Both the position numbers and the translations under genes were made by a program. From CAWFMO01 sp963817065 (GTDB lineage Bacteria; Actinomycetota; Thermoleophilia; Solirubrobacterales; 70-9), in the NCBI GenBank assembly GCA_963817065.1, contig CAWFMO010000001.1, forward strand, positions 682,001 to 746,000: a DNA stretch of 64,000 bases. Reading direction: 5' to 3'. Positions 17,081-25,802 of this stretch are shown here, piece after piece. The notes below the pieces were generated by a model. The model worked only from the letters and a program-made list of their open reading frames with translations. It was not told the origin of the DNA and searched no databases. How positions within the stretch are numbered: position 1 is the stretch's first letter; each line of letters opens with the position of its first letter.

Positions 17081-18295
17081 ATGCCCCAGAACGGCAGCGG
17101 CAACCGAACCTTCGTGATCGGGGTCGGGATGACCAAGTTCGACAAGCCCGGCACCAAGGAGGGCGACTACCCCGACTGGGCCGAGGAGGCGGGGCGCAAG
17201 GCGCTCGAGGACGCCGGCGTCGCGTACGACAAGATCGAGCAGGCCTACGCGGGCTACTGCTACGGGGACTCGACCTACGGCCAGCGCTCGGTCTACGGGC
17301 TCGGCCTGACCGGCATCCCCGTCGTCAACGTCAACAACAACTGCTCGACCGGATCCTCGGCGCTCTTCCTCGCCCGCCAGGCCGTCCGCGGCGGCAGCGT
17401 CGACTGCGCGCTCGCGGTCGGCTTCGAGAAGATGGAGCCGGGCTCGCTCGGGGTCAAGTACACGGACCGCACCAACGCGCTCGACCGCCACGCGACCGCG
17501 ATGTTCAAGATCCGCGACCCCGAGGCCTCGCCGGCGGCGCCGCAGATGTTCGGCAACGCGGGCCGCGACCACATGGAGAAGTACGGCTCCGAGCCCGACC
17601 ACTACGCCTGGATCGGGTGGAAGAACCACAAGCACTCGGTCAACAACCCCTACGCCCAGTTCCAGGACGAGTACTCGCTCGAGGACATCAAGAACGCGAA
17701 GATGATCCACGACCCGCTGACCAAGCTCCAGTGCTCGCCGACCTCGGATGGCTCGGCGGCCGTCGTCGTCGCCTCCGAGCGGTTCGTCGACGACAACGAC
17801 CTCTGGGACCAGGCGGTCGAGATCGCCGGTCAGTCGATGGTCACCGACCTCTCCTCGACCTTCGCCGACGACACCGACTGCATGAAGATCGTCGGCGTCG
17901 ACATGTCGAGGCAGGCCGCCGACGAGGCCTACGAGGAGGCGGGCATCGCTGCTTCCGACGTCGATGTCTGTGAGCTGCACGACTGCTTCTCGGCCAACGA
18001 GCTGATCACCTACGAGGCGCTCGGTTTCGCCGACGAAGGCGAGGGCCACAAGCTGGTCGAGGCCGAGGCGACGACCTACGGCGGCGACGGCCCGGTGGTA
18101 AATCCCTCGGGGGGTCTTATCTCCAAGGGCCACCCGCTCGGCGCCACCGGCCTCGCCCAGTGCTCGGAGCTCACCTGGCAGCTGCGCGGCAAGGCCGACA
18201 AGCGCCAGGTCGACGGCGCCGAGGTCGCGCTCCAGCACAACATCGGGCTCGGCGGCGCCGCCGTCGTCTCGGTCTACAAGCCGGCGGCGGCCTGA
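17081..18295 (+). CDS. SCP-x-type thiolase / lipid-transfer protein
   Basis: A 404-residue thiolase-superfamily enzyme of the SCP-x/Ltp type (acetyl-CoA acyltransferase without the SCP2 domain). Visible are the nucleophile region 'NNNCSTGSSALFLARQA' (Cys near residue 94), 'HDCFSANELITYEALG' and the C-terminal 'GGLISKGHPLGATG' with catalytic His. Such enzymes cleave or condense branched or sterol-side-chain acyl-CoAs in actinobacteria. It overlaps the following acyl-CoA dehydrogenase by TGATG, so the two are coupled in one beta-oxidation-like operon under the TetR-type palindrome at 16991-17016. Confidence 0.88.
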   Translation: MPQNGSGNRTFVIGVGMTKFDKPGTKEGDYPDWAEEAGRKALEDAGVAYDKIEQAYAGYCYGDSTYGQRSVYGLGLTGIPVVNVNNNCSTGSSALFLARQAVRGGSVDCALAVGFEKMEPGSLGVKYTDRTNALDRHATAMFKIRDPEASPAAPQMFGNAGRDHMEKYGSEPDHYAWIGWKNHKHSVNNPYAQFQDEYSLEDIKNAKMIHDPLTKLQCSPTSDGSAAVVVASERFVDDNDLWDQAVEIAGQSMVTDLSSTFADDTDCMKIVGVDMSRQAADEAYEEAGIAASDVDVCELHDCFSANELITYEALGFADEGEGHKLVEAEATTYGGDGPVVNPSGGLISKGHPLGATGLAQCSELTWQLRGKADKRQVDGAEVALQHNIGLGGAAVVSVYKPAAA

Positions 18296-19440
18296 TGATT
18301 CAGCTCAGCGACGAGCAGCAGTCCTTCGTCGAGGCGATCCGCGACTTCGCCGAGCGCGAGTGCGGGACGCGCGAGAAGCGCCACGCGCTCACCAACGACG
18401 GCACGACCTCGCACAGTCCCGAGCTCGCCAAGAAGATGGCCGAGCTCGGCTGGCTCGGGATGGCGATCCCGGAGGAGTACGGCGGGGCCGGCGGCGGCGC
18501 GGTCGACATGTGCCTGCTGCTCGAGGAGGTGGCCCGCGGCCAGGTCCCGATCTCGGCCTTCAGCGTCTCGATGATCACCGCCGGCGCCTACGCCAAGTAC
18601 GGCTCCGAGGAGCAGAAGCAGGAGATCCTCGGCGGGATCGCCAAGGAGGGCGCGGTCGAGTCGATCGCGATGTCGGAGCCCGAGGCGGGCTCGGACGTCG
18701 GCAACCTCTCCTGCTTCGCGAAGCGCGAGAACGGCGGCTACGTGATCAACGGCCAGAAGACCTGGATCTCGGCCGCCCAGGAGGCGGCCCACATCCTGCT
18801 CGTCGCGCGCACCGACCGCGAGGGCTCGAAGCACGAGGGCGTGACGATGTTCAACGTCCCCGCCGACGTCGACGGGCTCGAGATCCGCGGGATCGGCACG
18901 ATGGCCGGGCCCGACGAGGTCAACGACCTCTACTTCACCGACTGCGTGATCCCAGAGGACGCGCTCGTCGGCCAGGAGGGCCAGGCGTGGATGCAGCTGA
19001 TGACCGGGCTCAACCACGAGCGGCTCGTCACCGGCGCCAGCTTCCTCGGCATCGCCCAGCGCGCCTTCGACGACACGCTCGCCTACGTGAAGGAGCGCAA
19101 GCAGTTCGACCGCCCGATCGGCTCGTTCCAGACGATCCGCCACCGGCTCGCCGACCTCGCGACCGAGATCGAGTGCTGCCGGCTGCTCGTCTACGACGTA
19201 GCCCAGCGCACCGACGCCGACCCCGACACGACGCTGCCGCGCGAGGCCTCGATGGTGAAGTTGAAGGTCACCGAGACGGCGAAGAAGATGGCGCTCGAGG
19301 GCCAGCAGATGATGGGCGGATACGGCTACTCGACCGAGTACGACATGGAGCGCTACGTCCGCTCGACCGTCGTCTCGACGATCTTCGCCGGGACCTCCGA
19401 GATCCAGCGCGAGATCATCTCCAAGACCTACGGGCTCTAG
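18295..19440 (+). CDS. Acyl-CoA dehydrogenase
   Basis: A 381-residue flavoenzyme. The ATG at 18295 overlaps the thiolase stop. Family signatures are 'AIPEEYGGAGGG', 'AMSEPEAGSDVGNL' (FAD/substrate binding), 'GQKTWISAA' and the C-terminal 'MMGGYGYSTEYDMERYVR...IFAGTSEIQ', where the catalytic Glu is expected. It catalyses alpha,beta-dehydrogenation of an acyl-CoA, passing electrons to ETF. With the SCP-x thiolase it provides the first and last steps of a short oxidation spiral; hydratase and dehydrogenase partners are not adjacent, though an enoyl-CoA hydratase lies at 40.9 kb. Confidence 0.92.
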   Translation: MIQLSDEQQSFVEAIRDFAERECGTREKRHALTNDGTTSHSPELAKKMAELGWLGMAIPEEYGGAGGGAVDMCLLLEEVARGQVPISAFSVSMITAGAYAKYGSEEQKQEILGGIAKEGAVESIAMSEPEAGSDVGNLSCFAKRENGGYVINGQKTWISAAQEAAHILLVARTDREGSKHEGVTMFNVPADVDGLEIRGIGTMAGPDEVNDLYFTDCVIPEDALVGQEGQAWMQLMTGLNHERLVTGASFLGIAQRAFDDTLAYVKERKQFDRPIGSFQTIRHRLADLATEIECCRLLVYDVAQRTDADPDTTLPREASMVKLKVTETAKKMALEGQQMMGGYGYSTEYDMERYVRSTVVSTIFAGTSEIQREIISKTYGL

Positions 19441-19446
19441 ACGGCC

Positions 19447-20898
19447 GTGAGTCTCGCCGGGGGGCGACAGCGCTGGGGGCCGGTTCTCGTTCTGGCCGCC
19501 GCCGCGCTCGCGCTGCTCGCCGCGAGCGCGCCTCGCGCCGACGCGATTTTCGACCCCGCCCGCGAGCGCTCGTGCGGCTGGCTGATCGAGCCGAGCTCGG
19601 ACCGCGAGAACATCCTCTTTCCCGACACCGGGACGCGCTACCTCGCGGGGATCTTCCCCGCCCCGCCCGGGGGCCACGTCGAGATCAAGGGCCAGTACCC
19701 GCACGCGCGCTACATGTCGCTGCAGACCTACAGCCACACGCTGCAGGTGGGGACCGACCTCTACGACGAGCAGATCGAGCCCGACCCCGGATCGGTCAAT
19801 CCGTTCCTGCCCGGAGCCGACCGCACCAACCCGAACCGCGACTACACCGTGCGCCTCGTCGGCGGGCCGCCCCCTCCCGGCGGCGGGCCGCCGAACACCC
19901 TCTACAGCGTCAGCGCCGACGGGACCAGGAGCGGCAACGGGCTCGCCTACCGGATGTACTACGCCGATCGCGACGCGGGCCCGTTCGGCGGCGTCCCGGC
20001 TCCGGCGGTCACCTTCGTGCTCGCCAACGGGACGCGGATCCCGATCCCGACCTGCCCGGACCTGATCCCCGACATCGGGCTGACCCAGCTGCTCGCCTCG
20101 CTCGGGCTCAACGACTACCTGCTGCCGCCGATCGGGCTGCTCGCGCGGCGGGAGCCGATCTGGCACAAGTACGTCAACGCCCCGACCTCGTACGCGCTCG
20201 GGCTGACCGAGAACGAGGTGATCCCGCCGGAGCTATCGGCCCTGATCGCCGAGCTAACCGCGGCGCTGCCCTCGGGCCTCGGCGAGAACGCCCACATCAA
20301 GTACGTCTACGCCTACCTCTCGCAGGAGTTCGGCAAGGTCGTGCGCTTCCGCGCCAAGCTGCCGACGACGCCGCGGACCCGCGACGGCCAGTCCGCGATG
20401 GGGACCGGGCAGATGCGCTACTGGTCGATCTGCACCGCGAACCGGACGACCCAGACCTACGGCTGCGCGATCGACGAGGAGGTCCCGCTCGACGAGAACG
20501 GCTACTTCACGGTCGCGGTCTCGACCGCGTCGAACCGGCCCGCGAACGCGGTCCCCGAGTGCGGCGTCGCCTGGCTGCCGTGGGGCCTCGACCCGAAGGG
20601 GATCGTCTTCGTCCGCAACATGCTCCCCGACCCGGGCTTCGCGCCGGCGATCCAGAACGCCGAGCCGGGCACCGAGGCGCAGACGATGGGCGAGTACCAC
20701 CCGGCCGGCACGTACTTCGCGGGCCCGAACGAGTTCGAGCGCGAGGTTGGCTGTGACCATGGCGGGTCCGTGCCGGGCGGGGGCGCCGGCGCGGCCGCGC
20801 CGGCGCCGGCCGCCTCGGCTCCCGCCAAGAAGCTGAAGAAGAAGAAACGCGCGAAGAAGCGGAAGAAGAAGCAGCGGCGCAAGCGGCGCCGGGGCTAG
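19447..20898 (+). CDS. Secreted protein of unknown function with basic tail
   Basis: A 483-residue exported protein. The GTG start at 19447 yields a basic n-region and a signal peptide ending near 'PRADA' (about residue 33). The mature region is Cys-poor, Pro/Gly-rich and beta-like ('HARYMSLQTYSHTLQVGTDLYDEQIEPDPGS', 'GFAPAIQNAEPGTEAQTMGEYHPAGTYFAG'), and I do not recognise a named domain. After a Gly/Ala/Pro linker it ends in about 23 nearly continuous Lys/Arg residues. The tail links it to other secreted hydrolases of the window. It follows the acyl-CoA dehydrogenase by 6 bases but is probably functionally separate. Confidence 0.75.
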   Translation: MSLAGGRQRWGPVLVLAAAALALLAASAPRADAIFDPARERSCGWLIEPSSDRENILFPDTGTRYLAGIFPAPPGGHVEIKGQYPHARYMSLQTYSHTLQVGTDLYDEQIEPDPGSVNPFLPGADRTNPNRDYTVRLVGGPPPPGGGPPNTLYSVSADGTRSGNGLAYRMYYADRDAGPFGGVPAPAVTFVLANGTRIPIPTCPDLIPDIGLTQLLASLGLNDYLLPPIGLLARREPIWHKYVNAPTSYALGLTENEVIPPELSALIAELTAALPSGLGENAHIKYVYAYLSQEFGKVVRFRAKLPTTPRTRDGQSAMGTGQMRYWSICTANRTTQTYGCAIDEEVPLDENGYFTVAVSTASNRPANAVPECGVAWLPWGLDPKGIVFVRNMLPDPGFAPAIQNAEPGTEAQTMGEYHPAGTYFAGPNEFEREVGCDHGGSVPGGGAGAAAPAPAASAPAKKLKKKKRAKKRKKKQRRKRRRG

Positions 20899-20905
20899 CG
20901 CCGGG

Positions 20906-21583
20906 TCAGGGGAGCCAGGAGGCGGGGAACGCGCCGGCCGGGATCTCGCCCGCGTATTCGGGGAAAAGCCGGCGGGCGATCTCGCCCCCGGCGCTCGCGT
21001 CGATCATCGGCGCGACGTCGCCGACGATCAGCATTACCCGCAGGGTCGCTCCGATCTGGAGGTCGGCGGCGTTCGGCTGCTCGCCGCCGATCACGCCCTC
21101 CGAGGCGAGGCCGTCGATGTGGGCGAGCTGGGCGGGCAGGCCGGCGAGGTCGGCGGCGAGCCGCTCGGCGCTGATCTCGTGGTACTTCCATGCGGACCGG
21201 GTCGCGCGGATCGCGAAGTCGGTGCCGGCCGGGTCGAGCGGCGCCGCGCCCGCGAAGCTGCCCATCGCCTCGGGGCGAAAGTGCAGCGCGCCCCACGGCA
21301 GCCGCCGGCCCAGGTCCTGGATCTCCTCGTCGCCCCAGCGCTCGGCCTCGCGGACCGCGTCGGGGGTGGGCTCGGGGAAGAGCGACGGCTCGGGCTGGAG
21401 CGCCTCGAGCCGCTCGAGGATCGGGCGCGAGCCGTGGACCGGCTCGTCGTCGACCATCAACCCGGGCACCGTTCGGGTGCCCTCGCCGTAGATCTCCTCG
21501 ACCTCGGGGTTGTGGCGGCCCATCGTCAGCTCGACGCGCTCGTACTCGAGCCCCTTGAAGGCGAGCGCGGCCTCGACCGTCAT
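20906..21583 (-). CDS. Glutathione S-transferase-like protein
   Basis: A protein of about 225 residues with a thioredoxin-fold GST N-terminal domain ('TVEAALAFKGLEYERVEL', 'YGEGTRTVPGLMVDDEPVHGSRPILERLE', the VP cis-Pro and S-residue of GST) and a helical C-terminal half. The family's first strand appears upstream of the ATG at 21583 ('PQLTLHALRPSHPCM' in frame), but no ATG, GTG or TTG is available there. The annotated start is therefore probably too short, or a non-standard start is used. Substrate unknown. It lies downstream of the GIY-YIG gene on the same strand. Confidence 0.75.
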   Translation of the reverse strand: MTVEAALAFKGLEYERVELTMGRHNPEVEEIYGEGTRTVPGLMVDDEPVHGSRPILERLEALQPEPSLFPEPTPDAVREAERWGDEEIQDLGRRLPWGALHFRPEAMGSFAGAAPLDPAGTDFAIRATRSAWKYHEISAERLAADLAGLPAQLAHIDGLASEGVIGGEQPNAADLQIGATLRVMLIVGDVAPMIDASAGGEIARRLFPEYAGEIPAGAFPASWLP

Positions 21584-21644
21584 GCACGGGTGCGAGGGGC
21601 GGAGGGCGTGGAGGGTGAGCTGGGGCGTGGCGATGGCGGTGACC

Positions 21645-21896
21645 CTAGAGCAGCGCGAGCTTCTGGCTCCGCGTCAGGGCCTTGATCCTGGCCTCCTCGC
21701 GGCGGGCGCTGCCTTCGTCGGGCAGCTCGAAGACCGCGGCGATCTCGACCGGCAGGCGGCTGCGCGTGTAGCGCGCCCCTTTCCCGCTGCGATGGGCCTC
21801 GAGGCGCCGCTCGACGTCGTAGGTCCAGCCGCAGTAGAGCGTGCGGTCGCCGCAGCGCAGCAGGTAGACGTAGGCGGGGCGGGGCTTCGCGGCCAT
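21645..21896 (-). CDS. GIY-YIG nuclease family protein (UPF0213/YhbQ-like)
   Basis: An 83-residue single-domain protein. 'AYVYLLRCGDRTLYCGWTYDVERRLEAHRSGKGARYTR' is the compact GIY-YIG module of the YhbQ/UPF0213 group, with the Tyr pairs, the Arg of ERRL and the following His visible. These small proteins are thought to be structure-specific nucleases, but their role is poorly defined. It is probably co-transcribed with the GST-like gene. It is divergent from ahcY, with 86 bases between the starts. Confidence 0.85.
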   Translation of the reverse strand: MAAKPRPAYVYLLRCGDRTLYCGWTYDVERRLEAHRSGKGARYTRSRLPVEIAAVFELPDEGSARREEARIKALTRSQKLALL

Positions 21897-21982
21897 ATCG
21901 CAACGCTAGGCGACGGCTGCGACGCATCCGCCGCCGACAGCTACCCTTCAGGACCCTTTCGAGACAGGAGACAGCCACCTAG

Positions 21983-23464
<1,482 letters not shown>

Positions 23465-23472
23465 GCGGCAGC

Positions 23473-23486
23473 GCGCCGTTAGGCGC
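23473..23486. terminator. Bidirectional terminator candidate between ahcY and greA
   Basis: GCGCC-GTTA-GGCGC, a 5-bp GC stem in the 21-base gap between two convergent genes. No clear T-run is present, so confidence is low. Confidence 0.3.
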
Positions 23487-24001
23487 TAACCGACGAGCTT
23501 CTTGACCTGGTAGGTCTTCTCGCCGCCGGGCGTCTTGATCGCGACGTCGACGCCGATCGCGCTGTCGCGCAGCGCGCGCCCGACCGGCGACTCCGCCGAC
23601 AGCAGGCCCTGGGCGAAGTCCGCCTCGGTGGGGCCGACGAGCTTCCAGGTGTGGACCTTTCCGTTCGCCTGCTCGATGACCTCGGCCGTGCGCCCGAAGG
23701 CGAACGAGTCGGCCTTCTTGACCGGCTCGACCTCGATCTCGACCGCGTTCCGGAGTCGCTGGCGCAGCCGCTTGATCTTGGTCTCGAGGTGCGCCTGGTC
23801 CTCCTTGGCGATGTGGTAATCGGCGTTCTCCTTCAGGTCGCCGAGCTCGCGCGCGATCTTGATCCGCTCCGCCATCTCGTTGCGTCCCTTTCCCTCGAGC
23901 TCGTCGATCTCCGCCTTCAGATCGGCAAGTCCCTCCGCCGTGATCGGTTCCTTGTGGTTGGGTTCGTGTGCTGGTTCGGTGGTTGCTTCTTTGCTTTCCA
24001 T
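23486..24001 (-). CDS. greA: Transcription elongation factor GreA-type
   Basis: A 171-residue Gre factor that reactivates backtracked RNA polymerase by stimulating transcript cleavage. The N-terminal coiled coil ('LADLKAEIDELEGKGRNEMAERIKIARELGDLKENADYH') carries the acidic tip in 'GDLKENADYH'. The C-terminal FKBP-like domain includes 'LLSAESPVGRALRDSAIGVDVAIKTPGGEKTYQV'. The acidic/polar N-terminal extension of about 18 residues (ESKEATTEPAHEPNHKEP) is longer than in E. coli GreA. It has its own upstream space and converges with ahcY. Confidence 0.93.
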   Translation of the reverse strand: MESKEATTEPAHEPNHKEPITAEGLADLKAEIDELEGKGRNEMAERIKIARELGDLKENADYHIAKEDQAHLETKIKRLRQRLRNAVEIEVEPVKKADSFAFGRTAEVIEQANGKVHTWKLVGPTEADFAQGLLSAESPVGRALRDSAIGVDVAIKTPGGEKTYQVKKLVG

Positions 24002-24116
24002 ACGTCCACACTAGGCCATCGGGCTTCGGGCGTTTCGGCTTTGCCGCGCGCGGCGTCGGCCGCGGCGAGTCCCGCCGGTCCGGCGCCAGCGAGTACCTGG
24101 GCGCCTACGCCGCGGA

Positions 24117-24605
24117 CTAGCAGGACTTCTCGACGGCCTCGGCGTCGACCAGACGGCCGAAGAGCTCGCTCATCTGCTCGAGCTCGGATTCCCCGAAGTG
24201 GTCGACGAAGAGGCGCTTGATCCCGGCGCGGTGGGTTCGCCGCGCGCGCTCGGCGAGCTTCTCGCCGGCCGGAGTCAGGCGGGCTTCGATGTTGCGCGCG
24301 TCGGAGGTCGCGCGCTCGCGGACGACGAGCCCATCGCGCTCGAGCCGCCCGACCCGGCGCGTCAGGCCGCTGGGGGAGAGGACCACGGCCTCGGCGAGGT
24401 CGCACATCCGCATCCCGTCGCCATCGATCGAGAGCTGGATCAGGACGTCGAAGTCACCGACCGCGAGGTTCTCCTTCTCCTGAAGCTCGGCGTCGAGCGC
24501 GCGGAAGAGCTTCGAGTGCGCGACGACGAACTTCGCCCAGGCGTCCATGCCGATGCCCTTCGGAGTCGAGGTGCTCCGCGGTCTCGTTTTCGTCGCGCTC
24601 CCCAT
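24117..24605 (-). CDS. MarR-family transcriptional regulator
   Basis: A 162-residue winged-helix regulator. 'LSIDGDGMRMCDLAEAVVLSPSGLTRRVGRLERDGLVVRERATSDARNIEARLTPAGEKLAERA' is a complete MarR DNA-binding core, with the Asp-Arg wing signature in 'SDARN'. It is divergently transcribed from a DoxX membrane protein gene; the shared region contains two near-identical TTGC-N4-GCAA palindromes. It therefore probably represses both its own gene and doxX until it binds a small phenolic or oxidative ligand, as known for the family. Confidence 0.9.
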   Translation of the reverse strand: MGSATKTRPRSTSTPKGIGMDAWAKFVVAHSKLFRALDAELQEKENLAVGDFDVLIQLSIDGDGMRMCDLAEAVVLSPSGLTRRVGRLERDGLVVRERATSDARNIEARLTPAGEKLAERARRTHRAGIKRLFVDHFGESELEQMSELFGRLVDAEAVEKSC

Positions 24606-24628
24606 GGATACAAGTCTACCGCCTGATT

Positions 24629-24674
24629 AGTTGCAAACGCAAGCAATAGTGTTATAGTTGCGTGTGCAAGCAAT
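24629..24674. promoter_or_regulatory. Tandem MarR operators over the doxX promoter
   Basis: Two 19-base sites (24629-24647 and 24656-24674), each AGTTGC-N4..-GCAAGCAAT with core TTGC-N4-GCAA, are repeated with a 27-base period. A promoter for doxX fits: -35 TTGCAA (24631-24636) and -10 TATAGT (24653-24658), 16 bases apart. The first site covers the -35 and the second begins in the -10, as expected for repression. Confidence 0.7.
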
Positions 24675-24687
24675 CAAGGAGCTCGAA

Positions 24688-25212
24688 ATGGAACTAGGAC
24701 TTCTCGTCATCAGGGTGATCGTCGGCCTCTTGCTCGTCGGCCACGGAGCCCAGAAGCTGTTCGGCGTCTTCGGCGGTCACGGGATCGCGGGGACCGGCGG
24801 CTTCTTCGAAGGCATCGGCCTCAAGCCCGGCAAGCCGCTCGCGTTCGGCGCCGGGGCGGCCGAGTTCGGCGGCGGCGCGCTGCTCGCGCTCGGCCTGCTC
24901 ACGCCGCTGGCCGCGACGCTGATCATCGCCGTGATGGTCACCGCGATCCTCACCGTCCACCTCCCGAACGGGATCTGGAATCCCGAGAACGGCTACGAGT
25001 ACAACCTCGTGCTGATCGCGGTCGCCTTTGCGCTAGCGGCGGTCGGAGCCGGCGAGTGGTCGCTGGACAACGCGCTCTCGCTCGACGTAGCCGGCAACAC
25101 CTGGGCCCTCGGCGCCCTCGGCGCCGGACTCGTCGGCGGCCTCGGAGCGGTCGCGACCGGACGCCTCGGCGCCCGCCGCGGCCACACCGGCCCGCACGCC
25201 TCCCCGGCTTAG
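24688..25212 (+). CDS. DoxX family membrane protein
   Basis: A 174-residue, four-helix membrane protein. The ATG at 24688 is preceded by AAGGAG and gives 'MELGLLVIRVIVGLLLVGHGAQKLFGVFGGHG', the DoxX signature with the GHGxQKLFG motif. 'MVTAILTVHLPNGIW' is also typical. DoxX proteins accompany thiosulfate oxidation, redox and mycothiol-linked stress systems, but no single reaction is established. The C-terminal Ala/Gly-rich ~30 residues extend beyond the helices. It is controlled, by inference, by the divergent MarR. Confidence 0.88.
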   Translation: MELGLLVIRVIVGLLLVGHGAQKLFGVFGGHGIAGTGGFFEGIGLKPGKPLAFGAGAAEFGGGALLALGLLTPLAATLIIAVMVTAILTVHLPNGIWNPENGYEYNLVLIAVAFALAAVGAGEWSLDNALSLDVAGNTWALGALGAGLVGGLGAVATGRLGARRGHTGPHASPA

Positions 25213-25238
25213 CGGCTCCGGCGTTACGGCCTCCGGCG

Positions 25239-25326
25239 GGTACCGAGCCGGTACCGCCGGGCGGCGGAGGGGGTCGCGCGCCCTTGGGCGCGCGACCTCC
25301 GTCGCACGTCGGTACCGGGCGGTACC
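25239..25326. repeat. Hairpin flanked by paired GGTACC repeats
   Basis: A perfect 12-bp stem (GGTCGCGCGCCC-TT-GGGCGCGCGACC, 25272-25297) is flanked by two pairs of GGTACC: 25239/25250 on the left and 25311/25321 on the right, separated by 5 and 4 bases. It may serve as terminator for doxX and/or a regulator-binding array for the next gene. The 155-base gap holds nothing else. Confidence 0.55.
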
Positions 25327-25367
25327 CGCGGTCCCGCCGCTCCGTCGCGGGCGATAGCGTTGGTGCC

Positions 25368-25742
25368 ATGGAGGATCTCGGACAACGCGCCTCGTATCTC
25401 GTGATCGAGGACGGCATGCCGGTCTACTCGTCCGACGGGGAGAAGCTGGGCGAGGTCGAGCACCTGCTCGCCGATCACGAGGAGGACATCTTCGACGGCA
25501 TCGTGATCGACACCAGCGTCCTGCCCGGCGGGCACCGCTTCGTCGACGCCGAGCAGGTCGAGGACGTCTACGAGCGCGGGGTCGTGGTCAAGGCCGATCG
25601 CGCCGCGGCGGAGGACTACCCACAGCCGAGCGAGAGCCCGGCGGCGATGGAGGTCGACGCCGAGGCGCTCGCCGAGGGAACCGGCTCGGAGCTCGAGCAG
25701 AAGCTGAAGCGGGCATGGGAGCTGATCTCGGGCAAGCGGTGA
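25368..25742 (+). CDS. PRC-barrel-like small protein
   Basis: A 124-residue acidic cytosolic protein from ATG 25368. The N-terminal ~75 residues ('YLVIEDGMPVYSSDGEKLGEVEHLLADHEEDIFDGIVID') look like a PRC-barrel beta domain; the C-terminal half is a charged helix ('SELEQKLKRAWELISG'). PRC-barrel proteins occur in RNA processing and stress contexts, and the role here is unknown. It stands alone downstream of the GGTACC repeat array. Confidence 0.7.
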   Translation: MEDLGQRASYLVIEDGMPVYSSDGEKLGEVEHLLADHEEDIFDGIVIDTSVLPGGHRFVDAEQVEDVYERGVVVKADRAAAEDYPQPSESPAAMEVDAEALAEGTGSELEQKLKRAWELISGKR

Positions 25743-25758
25743 TGGCGCCGGAATAAAT

Positions 25759-25780
25759 GCTACGGTGCAGTAGCTACGGT
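25759..25780 (+). promoter_or_regulatory. Direct repeat upstream of membrane-protein operon
   Basis: GCTACGGT occurs twice (25759-25766 and 25773-25780) with a 14-base period, 25-45 bases upstream of the operon's first start. It may be an activator or sigma-factor site. Confidence 0.35.
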
Positions 25781-25802
25781 CGCGTAGGAAGTACTCAGCC
25801 TT

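Noticed and set aside
21897..21982. SAH riboswitch upstream of ahcY
   Set aside because: The segment is GC-rich and has some pairing, but the conserved SAH-riboswitch core (GAGGRGCGCUGC and its 3' partner) is not there.
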